Shown here: positions 1-39,934 of the stretch, one piece after another | Position numbering within the stretch: position 1 is the first letter of the stretch | Layout: the number at the start of each line of letters is the position of its first letter | Origin: Odobenus rosmarus divergens | Lineage: Eukaryota; Chordata; Mammalia; Carnivora; Odobenidae | Length of the DNA stretch: 64,000 bases | Assembly: GCF_000321225.1 (NCBI RefSeq) | Contig: NW_004450401.1 | Span: forward strand, 3,193,967-3,257,966 | Direction of reading: 5' to 3' | Translations under genes and position numbers: made by a program | The notes under the pieces: model-generated | What the model saw: the letters and a program-made list of their open reading frames with translations, nothing else | The model's database searches: none | Told to the model about the DNA's origin: nothing

Positions 1-250
1 GAGGGAAAAATAAAACAAGATGAAATCAGAGAGGGAGAAAAACCGTAAGAGACGTTTAATCATAGGAAACAAACTGAGGGTTGCTGGAGGGTAGGAGGGT
101 GGGGGGATGGGGTAACTGGGTGATGAACATTAAGGAGGGCGTGTGATGTAATGAGCACTGAGTAATATATAAGACTGATGGATCACTGACCTCTACTTCT
201 GAAACTAAGAATACATTATACGTTAATTAGTTGAACTTAAATAAAAAAAT
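1..250 (+). mobile_element. L1 LINE 3' end (carnivore type), cut by the window edge
   Basis: The stretch has the G-rich 3' UTR typical of carnivore L1 elements (GGTTGCTGGAGGG, then GGGGTAACTGGGTGATGAAC, then GTGATGTAATGAGCACTGAG) and ends in AATTAGTTGAACTTAAATAA followed by an A-rich tail. Only the non-coding 3' end is present here; no ORF2 sequence is visible. The rest of the element, if any, lies to the left of the window. Confidence 0.85.
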
Positions 251-255
251 AAACA

Positions 256-2299
256 GAAATAAATGTGGTCACATATAGAATGGCAGAAATAAAATAACTC
301 AAGTTCGGTTGGTCTTTAAAATCATTAGGCTATCATCGTTTATTTGGAATGTTCTGTTTAAATCCAAGAATATATACTACCACAGGGACTGAAAACACAG
401 ACTGCTCTTGAATGTAGCTCCAACAATTCCAAAATGTTAAAGTGTTCCTCCTGCAAAGAAGGCTTGTGGGCTTGTGCTTGGAGGGGGGTAGGCAGGGCAG
501 GATAACTGTGATTGTGATGGTGTAACTGGGAGTTCTCTCAATTAACTTCCATGTAGAACACAGCGTTTATATTTATTAGAAGATAAGTAATACAAACATG
601 CTGATTTGAAACACATTCGTGTATCATTAAAACTCGTCAAGAACCACAGCAATTGTTTAGAACTTAGATCTGCAGAAGATATTTTCTCGGGGTGGGGGTA
701 GTACCTTATGTAACATCATTTAGAGTTGCCAGTATGGCGATGATAAAAGGCAGACCAACTTACAACTGCTGTTACTGTTTTTAAGTTATTTATAGACACA
801 TCCTTTATTACCTAGATTCTGGGCGGAGGCTTCCATTACCCATCCTTGGTCAGCTGCCACATTCCTTGCAGAAGGAACAGCATGTGTGAAGGCCCCAAGA
901 TGGGAGCATGAAAAGCAAGGGGCCAAGTGGCTGGGACAATGCCAGCAAGGGGGAGAGGAGGGGCTCAGAAGTAGGAGAGGATGAGGTAAGGCCTTATAGA
1001 CCACACTGAGGATCTCACCTTTCACTCTGGGTGATGTGCAGAGGTCTAGCTGAGGACTGACATGTCCTGGATGGATCTGAGGAGCTGGGAGACCAGAGGA
1101 CTCACCCACGGGAGATAAGGGTATCACCCATATAAGGGAGGCCCAGAGAACAGGCAGTGGTTGCCAGATGAGGCAATGAGAAAATGCCTCCTCCACAACC
1201 CAGGCTCTGTGAAAAGCTATCTTGGATGCAGAAATCCTCAGCCCTGGAGGACGAGGCTAAAAGCACAGGGCATTTCTACCACAGGGTGCTCTCCAAGAAA
1301 AGATTTCTGAAGGGAGGTTGTCACCCTTGTAACTAACTACAAAGACTTATCTACAGAGAAGAATGTAGCCAGCTTAGTTTCCTGTCATCTCTTCTAGGGA
1401 TGTCCCACCTCTGGGCTAGGAAATGAGGGTGGGCTTTGGAATGGAGGAAAAGAAATGCGCCAAATTCAAGGCCACCAGTGTGGTCCAGCCCAATATCAGA
1501 GTCTCTAGAGGCTCTAAAGGAGTAGAACTGCTTTTCTCCTCAAGGAGATGGCCAGGGTGAGCCAGATCCTGGACCTTCCCACTACTTTCTCCCTCCCATA
1601 GCCACTGATGGTACAGAAGTGGTAACAGTCTGAGCGATGGTGGCAGAGCCCCAGCTTCCTAAGGGCACTCCAGTCACACCAGAACAGACTTCCTCCCCGC
1701 TGGTGGATTCTGGCCACACAGTGGGGCTCTGGCAGCAACAGCCGCCAGAGAAATCACGGTGCTTCTGGAGATTCCTCAAGCTTTCCAGGGTCTTATCCTG
1801 CAAACACCTGTAGCCAAGACTGGCCAGGGCAACTGAGTTGTGGACCCACTGTGGGAAGGAAGACATTCTTGGGATGGTGCCTAGGGCCCCAAGCCAATTA
1901 ATAGGAACATTAAAAGACATGCAACTTTTTTTTTTTATGGGGAGGAATCTAAGCTGTACCTATAAGCATGACATCATCCATTTAGTAGATCAGCATAATG
2001 CCCTATAGGTCAAGGTCGCTGTGCCCTAAGTTGCTGCCCAGAGACGGGATATATCCTATGACAGCATGAGGTCAGGTGTGAACTCTAGCCCCTAAAGTTC
2101 ATTCATTCATTGTTGCTCACAGGCTTTCAAGGCTTACTTGCTACAATGATGTGCCTCTTTCTTCTGGCCCTGAAGATGCCCCTTCCTTCTTCTCAAGCTG
2201 AACAATGTTTCTACATTTCTTATATTTTGTGTTTGGAGTGGGGGACCTCCTCTCTTCTCCATCTTGGTAATCCAAGGATGCATGAGACAGCAGCCCTAG
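256..2299. other. Intergenic stretch, no gene seen
   Basis: No open frame here looks coding and no splice-consistent exon was found. About 850-1060 resembles the antisense strand of L2 (AGAAGGAACAGCATGTGTGAAGGCCCC pattern, then GGCCTTATAGACCACA). A 100-bp segment at 752-850 recurs at 3042-3140. The rest is unrecognised. Confidence 0.5.
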
Positions 2300-3008
2300 A
2301 GTGGCCAGCCTCCAAGATGACCCCAAATGATTCTTCCTTACTTGTTTTGTTTTTTTAAGATTTTATTTATTTATTTGACAGAGAGAGACACAGTGAGACA
2401 CATAAGCAGGAGGGAGTGGGAGAGGGAAAAGCAGGCCCTGTGCAGAGCAGGGAGCCTGATGCAGGGCTCGATCCCAGGACCCTGGTATCATGACCTGAGC
2501 CGAAGGCAGACGCTTAACAACTGAGTCACCCAGGTGCCCCAAAATTCTTCCTTGCTTGTATTCATGGTCCTTCGTAGTCCCTTGTCACACTGAACAGCGT
2601 TGACCTGTGTAACCAATAGGATGCTGCAGAAATGAGAACACGTGATTTCTACACCTGGGTCATAAAGGCATTACACTTCTGCCTTGCTCTCACTTGGATC
2701 ACTTACTTGAGGGAAGTCAGTCACCAAGTCAGGAGGACCTCCAGCAGCCCTGTGGAGAGGCCCGCATGGTGAGGAACTGCCTCCTGCCAAGAGCCAGATG
2801 AGTGAGCCACCTTGGGAGATCCTCCAGCCCCATCAAAGCCTTCAGATGATGCGGCCCTGAGTGACATCTTGACTGCACCCCATGCTAGACCCTGGGCCAG
2901 AACACCCAGCTGAGCTGCTCCAAATTCCTGACCCACAGAGAAATGATGTGAGATAATGTCTACTTTTGTTTTAAGCCACAAGGCTTTGGTGTAATTTGTT
3001 ACTAAAAC
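2300..3008 (+). mobile_element. MLT1-type (MaLR) LTR, split by a SINE
   Basis: The text matches the MLT1 group of mammalian MaLR LTRs: CCTCCAAGATGACCCC at the left, TGTAACCAATAGGATGCTGC and CTCACTTGGATCACTTACT in the middle, TCCTCCAGCCCCATCAA, and the terminal GGTGTAATTTGTTAC. It is interrupted at 2346-2540 by a can-SINE. Subfamily is not determined. No internal retroviral sequence is attached. Confidence 0.75.
2346..2540 (-). mobile_element. can-SINE (tRNA-Lys derived)
   Basis: Antisense can-SINE: T-rich tail with AAGATTTTATTTATTTATTT at the left and the tRNA-like head (CTGAGTCACCCAGGTGCCCC) at the right. It is flanked by a target-site duplication, TTCTTCCTTACTTGT on the left and TTCTTCCTTGCTTGT at 2545-2559. 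It lies inside the MLT1 LTR, so it is the younger insertion. Confidence 0.95.
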
Positions 3009-3595
3009 AGATTATCTACTCCAGAGAAGCCACCTTTTTACAGACCAACTTTTAACTGGTGGTGTTGTTTTTAAATTCTCTGCAGACACATCCCCTTATT
3101 GCCTACATCCTGGGCAGAAGCTTCCTTCACATACCCACTGTGTGGCTACATGGAAGCCGCCCTACATTAACTACTCTTCAAGAAGTCAATGTCATGGGCA
3201 TTGTGGATGTGAGCAATGTAGGATCCCCACTCCCCACATACTTGGATCCCTAGGTGTGGGCTCCAAGCCCACTGGAGTTCATCCGTTGGAGACTACTAGT
3301 CCTCTCATCTGCTGGCCCCACATTAAGCTAAGAAATAACAGTGGGACTAGAGGGTGTGAGAGTGGGCTGCCACCTGAAGACTCCCCATCCACACTCTGCC
3401 CTAATCTGAATGATTCCCTACCACTACTATATATTCTCAAGAATGCGCATGAGACCCTTCCTCATTTCCAGTGATGGAGAATTCTTCCTATGACTTCAGT
3501 TTGACTATTTCAGTAAGAAACCGGGAAGAGCCTAAGTCAAAAGCACAGACATGGGATGCCACTTTGGAAAAGGAAATTACTAAAACCCTGAGTTA
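3009..3595. other. Intergenic stretch, no gene seen
   Basis: Contains the second copy (3042-3140) of the segment seen at 752-850. Short open frames overlap but show no family resemblance and no splice signals that make sense. Nothing else recognised. Confidence 0.4.
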
Positions 3596-3797
3596 TGGGG
3601 GCACTTGGGTGGCTCAGTCGGTTAAGCATCTGCCTTCAGCTCAGGTTATGATCCCAGAGTCTGGGATCGAGCCCACATCGGGATCCCTGTTCAGCGGGGA
3701 GCCTGCTTTTCCCTCTCCCTCTGCCTGCCGCTCTGCCTACTTGTGCTCTTTCCCTCTAATAAATAAATAAAATCTTTAAAAATAAAATAAAATAAAA
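3596..3797 (+). mobile_element. can-SINE (tRNA-Lys derived)
   Basis: Sense can-SINE with the tRNA-like head (CACTTGGGTGGCTCAGTCGG), a CT-rich middle and an AAATAAATAAAATCTTT tail running into (TAAAA)n. The target-site duplication AAACCCTGAGTTA is present at 3583-3595 and again just after the tail near 3800-3812. Confidence 0.95.
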
Positions 3798-3923
3798 TAA
3801 AACCCTGAGTTACAACACTATCATACTATTAGAAAATTACAGGGCAGTGGATGGCAGGGGGATGGAGGGGCAAACTCAGAGTCATAGTGCACTGCAGTGG
3901 AGCTATTATTGGCCAAAAGAATA

Positions 3924-3957
3924 GTGATGACCTCATTGTTGTGATGACCTCATTGTT
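3924..3957 (+). repeat. 17-bp perfect tandem duplication
   Basis: The unit GTGATGACCTCATTGTT occurs twice back to back (3924-3940 and 3941-3957) without a mismatch. Each unit holds a TGACCT half-site. Confidence 0.9.
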
Positions 3958-4059
3958 GCTTCCATAATAAATCACTGTATTAGCTGAATTCTGACAGGGA
4001 AGGCTGTATTAGTTATCACAGTATTTCAAGATGCCGTGGACTTTAACTCTCTCTTGGCC

Positions 4060-4770
4060 AAGGCCTTGTTAGGACCCCTTTGTTTACAAACACCCTACAG
4101 TATGTGCCAGGCTCTGTGCTGAAGGGCAGCAGAATATGCCACCCCCAAAATATGCCTCTTGACAGAGGATTATTGAGCTAAAGTCACTTGAAAAACAGCA
4201 GGTACAAGAAAGGAACTTCGACCTCCCCTTTACTTCCTGAAATCAGGAGATAAACATCCCATGTGAAAGATGGTCTCTATACCAGGAGGAGAGAAATGTT
4301 ATCACCAGAAACAAAGAGTGGAGGCCAAGAGAAATCTGTACAAATAGATTTTGTTAAAATAATTCTTATCTTTAGTCTCCCCATATATTTTAGTTATTTT
4401 TCCACAATTGACTCTCTTTGTTCAACCTTGTATATAAACACTTAAGCCTGGCCACTTCTCTGGGTCTCCATTTTCCTGTGGGGGCTCCCATGCACACATA
4501 AAAATCTCCATGCTTTTCTCCTATTAATCTGTGCTATGTCAATTTAGTTCTCTGGCCCAGCTGGAGACCCTAAGAGGATGAAGGTGAAGTTTTGCACCCC
4601 TACAGTGCTATGGTCTCTGTATATCACAATCCCATGGGACCCTGCTTTTATCCCCATTCTCTACATGGTAAGACTGAGACCCAGAGACATTGAGGGCTTT
4701 CCTGAGGTCAAATAGCCAGTAAGTGGCAAAATCTAAGTCCGTCTGAGTCCCATGACTTTCCGCTACAATG
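4060..4770 (-). repeat. MIR SINE fossil, split by a solo LTR
   Basis: Left part (to 4119) carries the MIR-like GTGCCAGGCTCTGTGC; right part (from 4605) carries CCCATTCTCTACATGGTAAG, GAGGTCAAATAGCCAGTAAG and GGCAAAATCTAAGTC, the antisense MIR core order. The two halves become continuous when the LTR at 4120-4604 and one GTGC copy are removed. Confidence 0.7.
4120..4604 (+). mobile_element. Solo LTR of an endogenous retrovirus (class I/ERV1-like)
   Basis: A 485-bp element beginning TGAAGGGC and ending CCCCTACA, bounded on both sides by the same 4 bp, GTGC (4116-4119 and 4605-4608). Four-bp duplications are usual for gammaretrovirus-like ERV1 integrations. A TATA-like TATATAAACA lies at 4431-4440, so U3 would end a few tens of bases later. 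No gag, pol or env and no second LTR are present, as expected after LTR-LTR recombination. Family name not determined. It interrupts an older MIR. Confidence 0.8.
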
Positions 4771-6538
4771 TGCAGAGGAGTGAGTCAGATACATTCGAAG
4801 AAGAGACCGTTGGACTGGCCCTCCAATGATCAGTACAAGTTTATCAGACCCAGGAGGAGTAAAGGAGAGAATACAGTGCTGAGCACCTCAAGGTTGTAAG
4901 ATGGGGTTGAAACCCAGGTCTCAAGGGAAACGGGTGAGGGAAGAGGCTGCTGTAGGCAAAGGCCAGCTCACAAAGGTCCCTAAATACCAGGCCTGGGGTC
5001 TTGGAACTTACCCAGGGGTGGGGGGGGTCCTGGGTTGTTCTCAGCTGGGGAGATATAGTCAGACTCAGTGTTTGAAATCTGGGGACAGCATGGAGGCTGA
5101 ATTGGAACAGCAGTTCCCAGCATGGGTGTGGATCAGAATCATCCAGGCTGCTCATAAAACACACCTGGAACCCACACTCCAAGTGTGTGATTCAGCCAGG
5201 CTGGAGAGAGGCCCAGGGATCTGCATTTCAACATTTTACGAGGGATTCTGGTATGAGTCATCACTTGAAGAAACACCAGTAATCCAGAGGGAGAGAAGCA
5301 GCAAGGAGACTAATTATGAGGTTGTCGCCAGAGACAAATGATGAGTCCTGAACTCCAACAGTGGTAAGGAAAATGGAAACAGCCTCACTGCTCTGGCAGG
5401 ATAATGTTTTTATAATGTTACCCTTTGTTTTTCCTTTTTCTGGTAATTCATCCCCCAGCCCCTTTCAAATAGCTAGTCCATTATGTGCTCATTGCCCCTT
5501 GGGAGTGGGATGTGACAGGACAGAAAACAAGTCTTTCTGGTATAATGTATTGGGCTTGTTTCCATTAATACAGGAGTTGGGGGTCAGGGGCAGTTATAGA
5601 TGAATCATAATTGCCCACGAGCTGATAACTGTGGAAGCTGGATGATGGCTGCAAGGGATTCGTTATAGAATTGTTTACATTTGTCTGTGTTTCTAAGTTT
5701 TACTTAAAAAATTCTAAGTACCGCTAGATTTGGGTTCAAAAAGGACTTAGGGACAAGGAGAGACATCTCAGACATAGCTAAAAAGTTTCAAGAACCTACA
5801 TGAGCTAACGGAGATAGGGAGGCTCTGCCAGCAGGATACTTCTGCACCTGGGAGAGAGAAAAACTCCTCTGATTTGTGTATTTGGGAAGAATACAGTGCA
5901 TGCTCTGCTCAGTTCTGCTCTTCTTCCTCTTCAGATCTGCCATATCCACTGCCCCACCAGGGGCTCTGGAGGGAGGCCCACCCAGTTGAGCACTGCCATG
6001 ACTGGGGACAGGGGGCGTCTACCGAGCTCAGGGGTTCAGTTGCCCACACTGGGCGAATGCTCCGCCCTGGCCTTTGTCAGCAATAAGGCAATGTCCTGGC
6101 CTTCACCTGCCTCTCCTTTGCTTCATTTTCCAGTATGTTTAGAACCCTCGTCAGTAAGACAGTGCCAACTATTGGGGGGTCCTCCAGAGACCCCAAAACA
6201 AGGGCTTCCAAGGTCTGGAGAAAAGGGAGCGTAGAAGAGGAGGACGGAGGGGAGTGATGAGAGTTCACAGAGGCTGGAGTACAGGGCAGAAAACCCAGGA
6301 GCAGAGAGGGAAGCAGCAACCCCCGTCATGGAGATGGCTCTGAGGTGCATCCAGCCAAAAAAAAGACCTTAGCTAAGCTCAGCAAGATTCCCACAGGCAA
6401 TAGTGGCATGCAGCAGGAAGAGAGCTGGGGTCTCTAGCAAACGTGTGAGAACAGCCATGTCTCAACAGTAACCAGTGGGACCAATGACATCTCCACAAAT
6501 ATCTGTGTAGACAGATGACATTGAGAACTAGATCCCCC

Positions 6539-6577
<39 letters not shown>

Positions 6578-7490
6578 CCGAGTACTAGATGAGGCTCCAG
6601 AGGCTTAAACACAAGCCCCAGGGAAGGGGTAAAACACTCCATTAGCTGAGATGAAGTTTCTGCCACCCCAGCAGAATGGGAGTTCAAAATAGAAATTGAG
6701 TTATTAAAAAACTTTAATTATATTTCTTGCACAGATGAATTTATGAAGAGAGATTCCTCCTTGCTGGGATAGATATTTTGGAAGCAGAATCAACAAGACT
6801 TGGAGGTCAGATGGATGGTAGGGTGGTGAGGAGGAGGAAGTCTCTCTTCCTTTTGAGAGATTTGTTTCCCAAACACCCCAGGCTAATTCAGGTTCTTCAA
6901 TAGTGTCTGCAAAGTTTTGCCTCCTTCCCCTGATGGTCTTCTCCCAGGGCCCTGTAACATAGGTTCAATCGTTCTTGCCTACTCAATTAATGATTAGGAA
7001 CAATAACCAACTGCTCTAATAAAGCCACCTACTTAACTAGCCATTTTCTATTTACTACCTAGAAAAAGTATCTGTTAGAATTGCACCATGCAGACTCTAC
7101 TATAGTCACTCTAACAATGAGGCCTGTAGGGCCTGGAAAAGGTCACAGCAATGTACTTCCCCTTCCAGAGCACCTCTTCTGGGACCTGGGACCTCCCTAT
7201 TTCATTCTTCCCCCGTGCCAAGGCTCCACCACCCTCACGGAAGGTCCAAATCTCAACCTGGGATTCAAGACCTTTTCATGCTGGATCGCTCATCCTCTCC
7301 CACTTTATTCCTTCTCCTCTAAACCCTCTCCCCATCTCAGGGGAAGTGGGGTGAGTCATTCCCAGGCCCTCCTGCCAGAAGGTGCAAGTCCATTCTCAAG
7401 TTTAGAGGGAGGTGGATTGAGGGAGAAGGAAGGAGACCCTCCCTCAAAAAGGTTACCTCCCTCAAAAAGTGTTAAGAAAGTCCTTAGTTA
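4771..7490. other. Intergenic stretch, no gene seen
   Basis: About 5088-5285 looks like a MER5-type hAT fossil (GTGGATCAGAATCATCCAGG, then an inverted end). A CA microsatellite lies at 6540-6572. No coding or RNA gene was recognised in the remaining sequence. Confidence 0.4.
6540..6572. repeat. (CA)n microsatellite
   Basis: An uninterrupted run of about sixteen CA units, followed by CTCACACC. Likely polymorphic in length. Confidence 0.95.
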
Positions 7491-7713
7491 GGGGGTGCCT
7501 GGGTGGCTCAGTCAGTTAAGTGCCTGCCTTCAGCTCAGGTCATGACCCCAGGGTCCTGGGATGGAGTCCCGAGTTAGGCTCCCTGCTCAGCAGGGAGTCT
7601 GCTTCTCCCTCTTCTTCTGCCTCTCCCTCCACCCTGGCTTGTGTTCTCACTCACACTCTCTCTCTCTCTCAAATAAATAAATAATCTTTAAAATAAAAAA
7701 ATTAAAAAAAAAA
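7491..7713 (+). mobile_element. can-SINE (tRNA-Lys derived)
   Basis: Sense element starting GGGGGTGCCTGGGTGGCTCA and ending in AAATAAATAAATAATCTTTAAA plus an A-rich tail. Target-site duplication AAGAAAGTCCTTAGTTA (ends 7490) and AAGAAAGTCCTTAATTA (ends 7730). Confidence 0.95.
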
Positions 7714-8220
7714 AAGAAAGTCCTTAATTAGGCTGAGGCCCAACTCCAAGACTCAAGGGGAGGAAGGGGCCCATCAGGATGATGTCATCAGTGTCACAGT
7801 AGATTAGCCTGGTAGCCAATGGAACGGTGATTTGGTCAAAACTTCCTATAAAATAAGTGTGTTCAGAGAGTGACATACCCCTGAAGCAAGACAGTAAAGG
7901 TTTACTACTGCCCCTGCCAGAGGAACACAAACTATTCCTAAAATTTGGTATAGAAGGAAAAGCATTTACTAGAACTATAGTTGTCTATTAGAGGCCAACA
8001 ACAGCACCCATACGCTCCAAAAATGACCACTCTGAAAAAGTGCCCACATCTGGGGTCCTTACCAGAATAAGTCTGCCATAATGCTCTGTCATTCTTCAGG
8101 ACCATCTATCTTCTCCATCAATAAAGAGAATGTGGCATACACATACACACACATATATACATATATATATATGTGAAAGAAATATATATAAAATACATTA
8201 GTATAAGAATATATATTATA

Positions 8221-8421
8221 TTGGGCGCCTGGGTGGCTCAGTTGGTTAAGCCACTGCCTTCGGCTCAGGTCATGATCCTGGAGTCCCGGGATCGAGTCCC
8301 GCATCGGGCTCCCTGCTCAGCAGGGAGTCTGCTTCTCCCTCTGACCCTCTCCCCTCTCATGCTCTCTCTCTATCTCTTTCTCTCTCTCAAATAAATAAAT
8401 AAAATCTTTAAAAAAAAAAAA
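8221..8421 (+). mobile_element. can-SINE, first of a tandem pair
   Basis: Full-length sense can-SINE (TTGGGCGCCTGGGTGGCTCA start, AAATAAATAAATAAAATCTT tail). Preceded by AAGAATATATATTATA (8205-8220) and followed by the same 16 bases (8422-8437), after which a second can-SINE begins at once. Confidence 0.95.
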
Positions 8422-8437
8422 AAGAATATATATTATA

Positions 8438-8621
8438 GGGATGCCTGGGTGGCTCAGTTGGTTGAGCAGCTGCCTTCGGCTCAGGTCATGATCCCGGGGT
8501 CCTGGGTTCAAGTCCTGCATCCGGCTCCCTGCTCAGTGGGGAACCTGCTTCTCCCTCTGCTTGCCGCTCCTCCTGCTTGTGCTCTCTCTCTGACAAATAA
8601 ATAAATAAAATCTTTAAAAAA
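8438..8621 (+). mobile_element. can-SINE, second of a tandem pair
   Basis: Full-length sense can-SINE (GGGATGCCTGGGTGGCTCAG start) in the same orientation as its neighbour. It is followed by a third copy of the target sequence, AAGAATATATATTACA, one base different. Sequence differs from the first SINE at several sites, so it is not a simple recent tandem duplication. Confidence 0.95.
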
Positions 8622-9130
8622 AAAGAATATATATTACATACAAAGCATATGTATATAATACATATAAAGGAATATTATTCATCCCTCAAAGAGAAGAAAA
8701 TCCTGCCATTTCCAACAACATGGACGACTCTGGAGGGCACTCTGCAAAGTGAAATAAGCCAGTCACAAAAAGACAAATACTGCATGATCTAACTTATATG
8801 TGGAATATTAAGCTGAACTCACAGTAACAGAAAGTAAGATAGTGGTACCAGAGGCTGCAGTGTGAAGAAAAAGAGGTTGGGTTTTTGTTTGTTTGTTTGT
8901 TTTTAAGTAGAATGGTGGTTGCCAGGGGCTGTGGAAAGGGAGGATGAGGAGTTATTTAATCAGTATGGAGTTTCAGTTTTGCAAGATGAAAAGAGTTCTG
9001 AAGAGGGATGAAGGTAATGGTTGCACACAATGAGAATGTACTTAATACCATTTGACTATATGCTCAAAAATGGTTAAGATTGTTAAATTTTATGTTAGGC
9101 ATATTTTAACACAATAAAAATAAATAAATG

Positions 9131-9999
9131 GGAAAAAATACTATCTATCTTCTGTTCTGGCCAAACTAAGAAGTCATGTTCAGGTAGTGGGAATTACCCT
9201 GAATCCTTCAAATCTTTGATGATGGCACTAATCCCTATAATGAGATGAAGTATTTTTCATTTACGTTCTTGGTAGTTAAGGAAAGCTCCGGGGCCATGCA
9301 GCCCTTCTTCTCAAAATAGCCCTTGTTCCCATTAATTAGGCTAATGTCATAATTCTGGCCTGTTGATATCAACAGCAACTCTACATATAACCGCCATATA
9401 GTTTCAGGGTACCCCTGGCCCTGGCATGAGCGATTGCACTCAAAACTTTTTCTAAAAGTTGTACCATGTGCATGTCTCATATATTCAAAAAAAGAGAGGG
9501 GGAAGCTCATTTTAACAATTAAATACATAATTATCACATTTTTTAAATGTTCCTTTGTGTACCACTCAAAATCCTCTCCTGCACATACAACTTTTGCAGA
9601 AACACTGACCTAGTATGTGCCCCAGTCATCTCACCTTCATCACACTAGTCGTAACTCTAACTGTCCACTTTCTCCACCAGACTGCGGCAAGAGCGGGGTC
9701 TGAGCTCTGCTGTCCCAAGCACAGAACACTGGACTCCCCAGTCGACCATACGTTGCAAATAAAGACCTAAACCATTCCTCCACCCCTTTCACCTCAGGCC
9801 ATCCACGAACCCATGAGTTCTGGCTGGCTAATGTTGAGCAGCCCCTTCGCCTTCCGTAGCCTCGATTTTGTCCGCCGCAAAATGGGAACGACCGTACCCG
9901 CCTCCCCGCGTGAGTGCGAGGAGTCACATGGTGGGTGTCAAAGTACTCTAGAAGTTAATTAATTCACTCATCCATTCAACAGACAATTATTAAGCGCCC
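9131..9999. other. Upstream flank of FAM193B, no gene seen
   Basis: Unique-looking sequence with no recognisable exon. A MIR/L2-like scrap (CTCATCCATTCAACAGACA, then TTAAGCGCCCAGGGCC) lies at about 9965-10010, right at the edge of the CpG island. TMED9, the next gene in the human order, was looked for and is not in this window. Confidence 0.4.

Positions 10000-39934
<29,935 letters not shown>

Larger units (their letters stand above)
8100..9130 (+). mobile_element. L1 LINE 3' end, interrupted by two SINEs
   Basis: Pieces outside the SINEs read as one old L1 3' region: AATGTGGCATACACATACAC, GGAATATTATTCATCCCTCA, CAACAACATGGACGACTCTG, AGTGAAATAAGCCAGTCAC, then ATGGTGGTTGCCAGGGGCTG and the AT-rich end CACAATAAAAATAAATAAAT. 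An AT/CA-rich simple repeat sits at 8139-8220. Confidence 0.75.

Noticed and set aside
4120..4604. Endogenous retrovirus with coding capacity
   Set aside because: Only a single LTR bounded by a 4-bp duplication is present; no internal region exists.
6540..6572. CRISPR-like or regulatory repeat array
   Set aside because: Plain CA microsatellite with no spacer structure; the genome is mammalian.
8221..8621. tRNA-Lys genes at the SINE heads
   Set aside because: These are the tRNA-derived parts of can-SINEs, with broken cloverleafs and SINE bodies attached.
9131..9999. TMED9, the expected neighbour on the left
   Set aside because: In human it lies tens of kilobases from FAM193B; no p24-family coding sequence is visible here.
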